Source: Microbacterium ureisolvens (GTDB lineage Bacteria; Actinomycetota; Actinomycetes; Actinomycetales; Microbacteriaceae). From it: a stretch of DNA of 64,000 nucleotides. This document shows positions 58,891-64,000 of the stretch, one piece after another (within the stretch, counting starts at the first letter, position 1; every line of letters begins with the position of its first letter). The stretch spans positions 434,001 through 498,000 of the forward strand of contig NZ_JADIJE010000001.1 in assembly GCF_015278315.1 (NCBI RefSeq), written 5' to 3'. Made by a program: the position numbers and the translations under genes. The notes beneath the pieces are model-generated. The model searched no databases. It worked only from the letters and a program-made list of their open reading frames with translations, and had not been told where the DNA came from.

Positions 58891-61632
58891 CTACGTGAGA
58901 GCCGCCCGCAGGTGCCGGCGGGAGCTGACGTCGAGCTTTCTGAAGACTTTGCGGAGGTGATAGTCGACAGTGCTCGGGCTCAGGAACAGGCGCTCGGCGA
59001 TCTCGCTGTTCGTCGCACCCTCGGCTGCCAGGCGGGCGACCGAGCGCTCCTGCGGGGTCAGCGGATCGGACTCGCTGCGCTGCAACGACGTCGACGGCGC
59101 GGCAGCGGTCAGCGGTCGGAGTTCGCGCGCGGTGCGTTCGACCCACAGTGTGGCCCCGGCATCCATGAAGGCGGCTTCCGCGGTCTCGAGGTGCTGCGTC
59201 GCCTCCGCGCGTCTGCGCTGCCGGCGCAGCCATTCGCCGTAGAGCAGGTGTGCGCGCGCCGCGACAAGCGGGGTGTGTGCACGCGCGAGGCCGGCGATGG
59301 CGGACCGATAGTGCTCTTCAGCCTCGTCCGTGGCGAGCATGGCACGCAGCAGTCCGGTCAGACCCCGACCGTAATCCGTGCCGACGAGCGCCACCCGCTG
59401 CTCGATGTCGGCCAGGAGCCTGGACGCGGCGTCGGCTGGCCCGCCCCGCGCCGTCGCCTCGAGCACATCGAGGTTCACCGTGGCGAACGGCTCATCGCCT
59501 TCCACTTCGGCGGCGACTTCCTCCCAGGCGTCGCGGTAGCGCCCCTCGGCACACGCGATGTGAGCCAGCGCGTTCCGCCACGACTGTGCGGAGAAGCCTG
59601 CTCCCACCGCCAGGCTCGCCTCGACGGCATCCGCCGACTCCGCCCTCAATCCCTCCGCATCGCCGCGCCATGCTCGAACGCCCGCGCTGAGCACCCGGAT
59701 GATGGCGTCGTCGCGTGAGTACCCGAGGAGGGTCAGCACCTCGGTGATCTCGTCGCTGCGGGATGCCGCCTCCGCAAGCCTGCCCGCGTCCACATCGGCG
59801 GTCACCTGCGACCCGCCGATCCAGCCGAGCCCCCACAGCGACCCCAGGCTGCGGGCAAGCGACTCGAACGCGGCGAGCATCTGAGTCCGACCTCGTTCGT
59901 CGAGGAAGTAGACGGCGAGCCGTTCCAGCAGGGTGTACGTGAAGACGGATGCGCCTGCGGAGGCTGCCTCGAGGGCGAGTGCGAGAGCTCTCCGGTACAG
60001 CGGCGCCGCGGCCCGCGGGCCATCCAGCAGAAGCGTGGCGACGGCGGAGAGAGCGGTCGGAGTGAGTCCCATCTCGCCGCCGTGCACCCGCAGCGTGCGC
60101 GCGAACTCGGCGATCTCGCGCAGGCTCACGCCATCGGCCCGGGCGCCGGCGATGATCTGCGATGCGAACGACTGCATGACGTAGTCGGCCGCGCGAGCCT
60201 CGTCGTGCGGTGCGAGCAAGCGCGCGGCATCCAGGTAAGAGGTGGCGCGGGCCGGCCAGCTGCCGTTCCTGGTGACCTCGACGTCGGCGGCGACGACGGC
60301 CAGCCGTGCGTGCTGGAAGGGGTCGAGCCGGTCCGCGTCGATGTCATCGAGAAGTGCGCGCGCCTGCGTCATCGCCCCCGCGGATGCCGCGGCCTCCGCC
60401 GCGGAGAGGAGCCGCGGGAGCCGGGTCGAAGGGCCGGATGCCTGCGCAGCACGAATGAGGAGTCTGGCTCGCGCGGCGGCACCGGCGCGGAGCGCGACCT
60501 TCGCGGCGGCCGCTTCGAGGTCGGCGGCGAGGTCTTGGTCGATGCCGTTCACCGTCGCGGAGAGGTGGGTGACGCGGCGATCCTCGTCACCGTGGAGACC
60601 GGCGGCGTCGCTCAGGTCGGCATGCGCTCTGCGCCTCTCCGCGGCAGTCGCGCCGCCGTACACGGCCGCGCGAACCAGCTGATTGCGGAAGCGGATGCTG
60701 TCGCCCACGGTGACGAGCCCCCACGATTCCGCAGGTGACAGGGCGTCCGCATCGAGTCCTCGGCGGCGCGCGACCTCCGACACCAGATCCAAGTCCCCGC
60801 CCGACTCCGCCGCCGCGATGAGAAGCCATTGCTGGGTGCTCTGGGGCAGCGCACGCACCCGTGCGAGGTAGTGGGCCTCGAGATGCTGGCCGAGTGGCAC
60901 CGGCTCGGGAAGGATCGCGGCCCCCTCGAGCTGGCGGGTGGAGAGCTCGGCCCCGAGATCGATGAGCGCCAGCGGATTCCCGTGCGTCGCGGCGGCGATC
61001 TGACCGGCGATGGCGGGTTCCACCGGGTGGTCGAGCCGCGCTCGGAGCAGCTCGACCGCGTCGGCGGCTCCGAGTCCCGGCAGAACCCGGGTGTCGATGC
61101 CGGCCAGAGCCCCTCCGCCATGCTCGACCGATCGCCGCGTGAAGAGCAGCACGACACGGTCGGCGAGAAGCCTCCGCCCGACGAATGCGAACGCGGCCAG
61201 CGACTCATCATCGACCCAGTGGGCGTCGTCCACCCAGACGAGGAGAGGTCTGTCGTCGGAGAGAGCGGCGAGGAGGTTCAGCAGTGCGAGGCCGACCGCG
61301 AGCCTGTCGGCGACGACTCCTGGCTCCAGACCCGTCGCCACGAGGAGGGTGCTGCGGTGGTTGTCCGGGAGGCCCGCGACGACCACGCGCTGGGCGAGCA
61401 CGAGACGCTGGACCGCAGCGAACGGCAGGTCGCTCTCGGCCTCCACACCCGAGAGCTCGAGCACCTGGAAGCCGTCGAGCTCCTTCGCGAACGTCGCGAC
61501 CAGCGCGGTCTTTCCGACGCCCGGCTCTCCTTCCAGCACGCCGACGGAACTTGTGCCGTTTCGGGCGTCGGTCGCGAGTCTGCGCAGCCACGCAAGTTCG
61601 GAATCGCGTCCGATGAAGTGGGCGGAGGGCAT
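58891..61632 (-). CDS. Large ATP-binding LuxR-family regulator (LAL type)
   Basis: A 913-residue regulator of the MalT-like LAL class. Walker A VLEGEPGVGKTALVATFAKE near residue 35, Walker B PLLVWVDDAHWVDDES, a long TPR-like helical middle and a C-terminal LuxR helix-turn-helix LTPQERSVARLAAEGATNSEIAERLFLSPSTVDYHLRK. The family usually responds to a small ligand and activates nearby genes. Start at ATG 61632 gives the usual FIGRDSELAWL beginning; GTG 61668 is an alternative. It is divergent from the hydrolase at 61892. Confidence 0.9.
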   Translation of the reverse strand: MPSAHFIGRDSELAWLRRLATDARNGTSSVGVLEGEPGVGKTALVATFAKELDGFQVLELSGVEAESDLPFAAVQRLVLAQRVVVAGLPDNHRSTLLVATGLEPGVVADRLAVGLALLNLLAALSDDRPLLVWVDDAHWVDDESLAAFAFVGRRLLADRVVLLFTRRSVEHGGGALAGIDTRVLPGLGAADAVELLRARLDHPVEPAIAGQIAAATHGNPLALIDLGAELSTRQLEGAAILPEPVPLGQHLEAHYLARVRALPQSTQQWLLIAAAESGGDLDLVSEVARRRGLDADALSPAESWGLVTVGDSIRFRNQLVRAAVYGGATAAERRRAHADLSDAAGLHGDEDRRVTHLSATVNGIDQDLAADLEAAAAKVALRAGAAARARLLIRAAQASGPSTRLPRLLSAAEAAASAGAMTQARALLDDIDADRLDPFQHARLAVVAADVEVTRNGSWPARATSYLDAARLLAPHDEARAADYVMQSFASQIIAGARADGVSLREIAEFARTLRVHGGEMGLTPTALSAVATLLLDGPRAAAPLYRRALALALEAASAGASVFTYTLLERLAVYFLDERGRTQMLAAFESLARSLGSLWGLGWIGGSQVTADVDAGRLAEAASRSDEITEVLTLLGYSRDDAIIRVLSAGVRAWRGDAEGLRAESADAVEASLAVGAGFSAQSWRNALAHIACAEGRYRDAWEEVAAEVEGDEPFATVNLDVLEATARGGPADAASRLLADIEQRVALVGTDYGRGLTGLLRAMLATDEAEEHYRSAIAGLARAHTPLVAARAHLLYGEWLRRQRRRAEATQHLETAEAAFMDAGATLWVERTARELRPLTAAAPSTSLQRSESDPLTPQERSVARLAAEGATNSEIAERLFLSPSTVDYHLRKVFRKLDVSSRRHLRAALT

Positions 61633-61728
61633 GGTCACACCATCGGCTGAGCGGAGCGGTGGTGTCACGGTATCGGCTCAGCGATTACGCGAGCAAGCGT
61701 TTCCTTCTGCCGTCTCGGCACCGGCGGA

Positions 61729-61745
61729 CTACGTCCTCCACGTAG
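61729..61745. promoter_or_regulatory. Candidate operator in the LuxR/hydrolase gap
   Basis: CTACGT, 5 nt, ACGTAG, a perfect 6-bp-arm inverted repeat in the 259-bp divergent region. No known consensus is matched. Confidence 0.3.
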
Positions 61746-61891
61746 TGCCCGTCGCTCGGCGATGACTGCGTCACGCGGAGGGGCTCTTGATCCGCAGGCA
61801 GGCGTCTCCGCGACCGTGCGATGTACGTGATTCAGGCGGCGGCCGGCTGCGGCACCATCTGGAGCACCCCACGAGCGAAGGAGCATGACCC

Positions 61892-62719
61892 GTGAGCTAC
61901 ATCACCACCGAGGACGGCACGCAGATCTTCTACAAGGACTGGGGACCGGCCGACGGACCCGTGGTCCTCCTCAGCCATGGCTGGCCCCTGAACTCCGACG
62001 CCTGGGAGGCGACCGCGCTGTTCTTCGCCGGCAACGGGTTCCGGGCTGTCGCCCACGACCGTCGCGGGCACGGGAAGTCCTCCCAGACCTGGAACGGCAA
62101 CGAGATGGACACCTACGCCGACGATCTCGCCGCGCTGATGGACCACCTCGATCTGCGAGACGTCACGATGATCGGCCACTCCACCGGCGGTGGCGAGGTC
62201 GCCCACTACGTCGGCCGGCACGGCAGCGCTCGGGTGGCGAAGGTCGTCCTCGTTTCGGCGGTTCCGCCGCTGATGGTGCGCCAGGACGACAACCCCGGCG
62301 GCCTGCCGGTGGAGGTCTTCGACGGCATCCGCGCCGGCGAAGCAGCCAACCGGTCGCAGTTGTACCGGGACCTCGCCGACGGACCCTTCTTCGGCAACAA
62401 CCGCACCGGCGATGTTCCGCAGGGAACGCGGGACGCGTTCTGGCTGCAGGGGCTCGCCTCCGGCACGCGCAACGCCTACGAGTGCATCGCGGCGTTCTCG
62501 GCGACCGACTTCCGGCCGGACCTCGCCAAGATCGACGTTCCCGCACTCATCGTCCACGGCGACGACGACCAGATCGTCCCGTTCGAGATCAGCGGCAAGC
62601 TCTCCGCCGAACTCATCCCGAACGCCCAGCTCATCGTCTACGAAGGCGGCGCGCACGGGCTACCCGACACCGACCGCGAGCGCCTGCACGCCGACCTGCT
62701 GCAGTTCGCACGCTCCTGA
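61892..62719 (+). CDS. Alpha/beta hydrolase (non-haem haloperoxidase/arylesterase type)
   Basis: A 275-residue protein of the cofactor-free haloperoxidase-like family: [24 protein letters not shown], nucleophile Ser97 in [19 protein letters not shown], acid Asp in [10 protein letters not shown] and His in GGAHGLP. The usual reaction is ester hydrolysis or perhydrolysis. AAGGAG lies before the GTG (8 nt). A second, frameshifted hydrolase gene follows 19 nt later, so they may form an operon under the divergent LuxR regulator. Confidence 0.92.
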   Translation: MSYITTEDGTQIFYKDWGPADGPVVLLSHGWPLNSDAWEATALFFAGNGFRAVAHDRRGHGKSSQTWNGNEMDTYADDLAALMDHLDLRDVTMIGHSTGGGEVAHYVGRHGSARVAKVVLVSAVPPLMVRQDDNPGGLPVEVFDGIRAGEAANRSQLYRDLADGPFFGNNRTGDVPQGTRDAFWLQGLASGTRNAYECIAAFSATDFRPDLAKIDVPALIVHGDDDQIVPFEISGKLSAELIPNAQLIVYEGGAHGLPDTDRERLHADLLQFARS

Positions 62720-62738
62720 CGCGAGAAAGCGACACATC

Positions 62739-63576
62739 ATGAACGACGCCAAACCCCCCATCGTCCTCGTCCACGGCCTATGGATGACGCCCTCCAGCTG
62801 GGACACCTGGGCGAACCGGTACCGTTCCCTCGGCCACGAAGTCATCGTCCCCGGCTGGCCGGGGATCGGCGACCGCACGCCACAGGAAGTCCGCCGCGAC
62901 CCGAAACCTCTCGAGGGCCGCACCATCACCGAGATCGTCGACTACTACGACGGAGTGATCCGCGCACTGCCCCAGCCGCCCATCATCATGGGCCACTCGT
63001 TCGGCGGCATCTTCACGCAGATGCTGCTCGACCGCGGGCTCGGCCGCGCCGGCGTCGGCGTGGAACCCCGGTCAGCCCGCCGGTGTGCTCGCGCTGCCGT
63101 GGTCCACGCTGCGCACCGGGCTGCCCATCCTCGCGAACCCGTTCCGCATCAACAAGGCGAACAAGTTCTCGAAACGGCACTTCCACTACACGTTCGGCAA
63201 CGACCTCACCCGCGCCGAGTCCGACGTCGAGTGGGAGGCGAGCGCCGTCAACTCGGTCAACCGGGTGTTCTTCGAGGGAGTCCTCTCGCTGCCGAAGGAG
63301 AAGACGGGCATCACCAGAGTCGACTTCCGCAAGCCCGACCGCGCGCCGCTGCTGCTCATCTCGGGCGGCATCGACCACGTCGCGCCCCCGGCGATCCAGA
63401 AGGCGGCCCTGCGGAAGTACCAGACCGGAACCTCGCTGGTCGAGCGCGTGGAGTTCCCCGGCCGCAGCCACCGCATCGTCAGTCAGACCGGCTGGGAGGA
63501 AGTCGCCGACTACGCCCTGAACTGGGCTCTCACGCACAGCTCGGCCGCGTCGCGGCCGGCGGCGTCCGCGCTGTAG
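62739..63576 (+). pseudogene. Alpha/beta hydrolase gene with a frameshift
   Basis: The N-terminal half (IVLVHGLWMTPSSWDTW, IIMGHSFGGIFTQMLLDRGL with the nucleophile Ser) and the C-terminal half (VLALPWSTLRTGLPIL, LLISGGIDHVAP, FPGRSHRIV) are in different frames. The break lies in the CCCC run at 63066-63069; removing one C rejoins them into a protein of about 278 residues. Either the gene is newly inactivated or the sequence has a homopolymer error. Coupled to the intact hydrolase before it. Confidence 0.85.
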
Positions 63577-63590
63577 AGCGCTGACGGCAC

Positions 63591-63635
63591 GGCCCCCGAC
63601 TCGATCGCGCATCCGCGTCGCTCGGGTCGGGGGCC
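63591..63635. terminator. Hairpin between convergent genes
   Basis: GGCCCCCGAC (63591-63600) pairs perfectly with GTCGGGGGCC (63626-63635), 25-nt loop, 14 nt after the hydrolase stop. Confidence 0.55.
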
Positions 63636-63710
63636 TCGACCGTCGGCGTCGTCGGGGCGGCCCTCATCGGCTGCGCGCGAAGTCCGTGGCTTCCTGCGGG
63701 TCCGCCTTCT

Positions 63711-64000
63711 TCAGCGATGCCTCGACCGTGCGTGCGCGACCTCCGCGACCAGCGGGGGCAGAGGGTCGGCCTCGTCGTCGGAGGCGATCGGAACCGTCCA
63801 GGGCCGTCGCTCCACGACGTCGGCGAGGGCAGTGCCGTATGTCGCGACGAGGCGTGCCGCGTCCTCGTCCGGGTCGGCGCTTTCGGTGTTCGTGGGCGAC
63901 GTCGCCGCGCGCTGCCGCAGGCGCTGCGCTGCCGTGGCGTCAGGAACGGTGAGCAGGACCTCCACGAAAGGCACGCCCAGGCTGCGTGCCGTGGCATCGA
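63711..64000 (-). CDS. Partial gene, possible NMP-kinase-like protein (5' end outside window)
   Basis: The C-terminal 95 or so residues of a protein whose start lies beyond position 64000. The visible part, with SLGVPFVEVLLTVPDATAAQ and TVPIASDDEADPL, has the strand-and-RLRQR helix seen near the end of P-loop nucleoside/sugar kinases, but the P-loop is not in the window. The identity is therefore a guess. Confidence 0.45.
   Translation of the reverse strand, partial: DATARSLGVPFVEVLLTVPDATAAQRLRQRAATSPTNTESADPDEDAARLVATYGTALADVVERRPWTVPIASDDEADPLPPLVAEVAHARSRHR

Overview
The window is GC-rich (about 70%) chromosomal DNA from a Gram-positive actinobacterium, most likely family Microbacteriaceae and close to Microbacterium. 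This is inferred from gene content (Rv2578c-type radical SAM protein, DUF3516 helicase, DUF664 and DUF2255 proteins, GDSL lipases), from many GTG starts, from leaderless promoters (TAnnnT 6-7 nt before the start codon), from GTGA/ATGA stop-start overlaps, and from a very frequent GGATGCCG motif. I see no rRNA, tRNA, CRISPR array, IS element or prophage, so this is ordinary core and accessory chromosome.

Layout. 1-4.7 kb: a TetR regulator with its operator and an unusual flavin fusion enzyme, then tag, a PfpI-like protein and a CxxC protein. 4.7-16.6 kb: acyl-CoA oxidase, a repeat-bearing secreted peptide, a VOC protein, a GNAT/GH16-like fusion, fhs, recQ, a DUF1697 protein, an SDR and a heptad-repeat membrane protein. 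16.9-26.0 kb: seven tightly packed leftward genes, cstA, ybdD, LytS-type kinase, LytTR regulator, DUF485 protein, SSS symporter and DUF3516 helicase, probably a sensing and uptake unit for pyruvate, acetate or similar acids. 26.3-32.0 kb: GDSL hydrolase, GNAT, pirin and a large secreted subtilase. 32.1-37.2 kb: an ECF transporter with two S components, a fused double ATPase, a T component and a siderophore-interacting reductase, with a DtxR/IdeR-like iron box. 37.2-37.8 kb: a gene-free cluster of long palindromes. 37.9-50 kb: acyl-CoA dehydrogenase, VanY-like peptidase, radical SAM protein, a hydrolase/TetR pair with two operators, a second GDSL hydrolase, a chitinase with a ROK-type operator, a glycosyltransferase and a DEAD-box helicase. 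50-64 kb: two related membrane proteins around a monooxygenase-like protein, VOC, a 53-residue acidic protein, SOS-boxed dinB, several DUF proteins, a beta-lactamase-fold hydrolase, a large LuxR regulator, two alpha/beta hydrolases (the second frameshifted) and a gene cut by the window end.

Best candidates for something new are the iron-boxed dual-S ECF/reductase locus, the seven-gene cstA-LytSR-symporter-helicase unit, and the palindromic DNA: two repeated families at 37.2-37.8 kb, related or similar palindromes at 13.2 and 15.1 kb, an in-frame palindrome in the helicase gene, and the GGATGCCG motif, which I count about 60 times and which forms perfect inverted pairs next to genes. All functions are read from sequence motifs; no database search was run.
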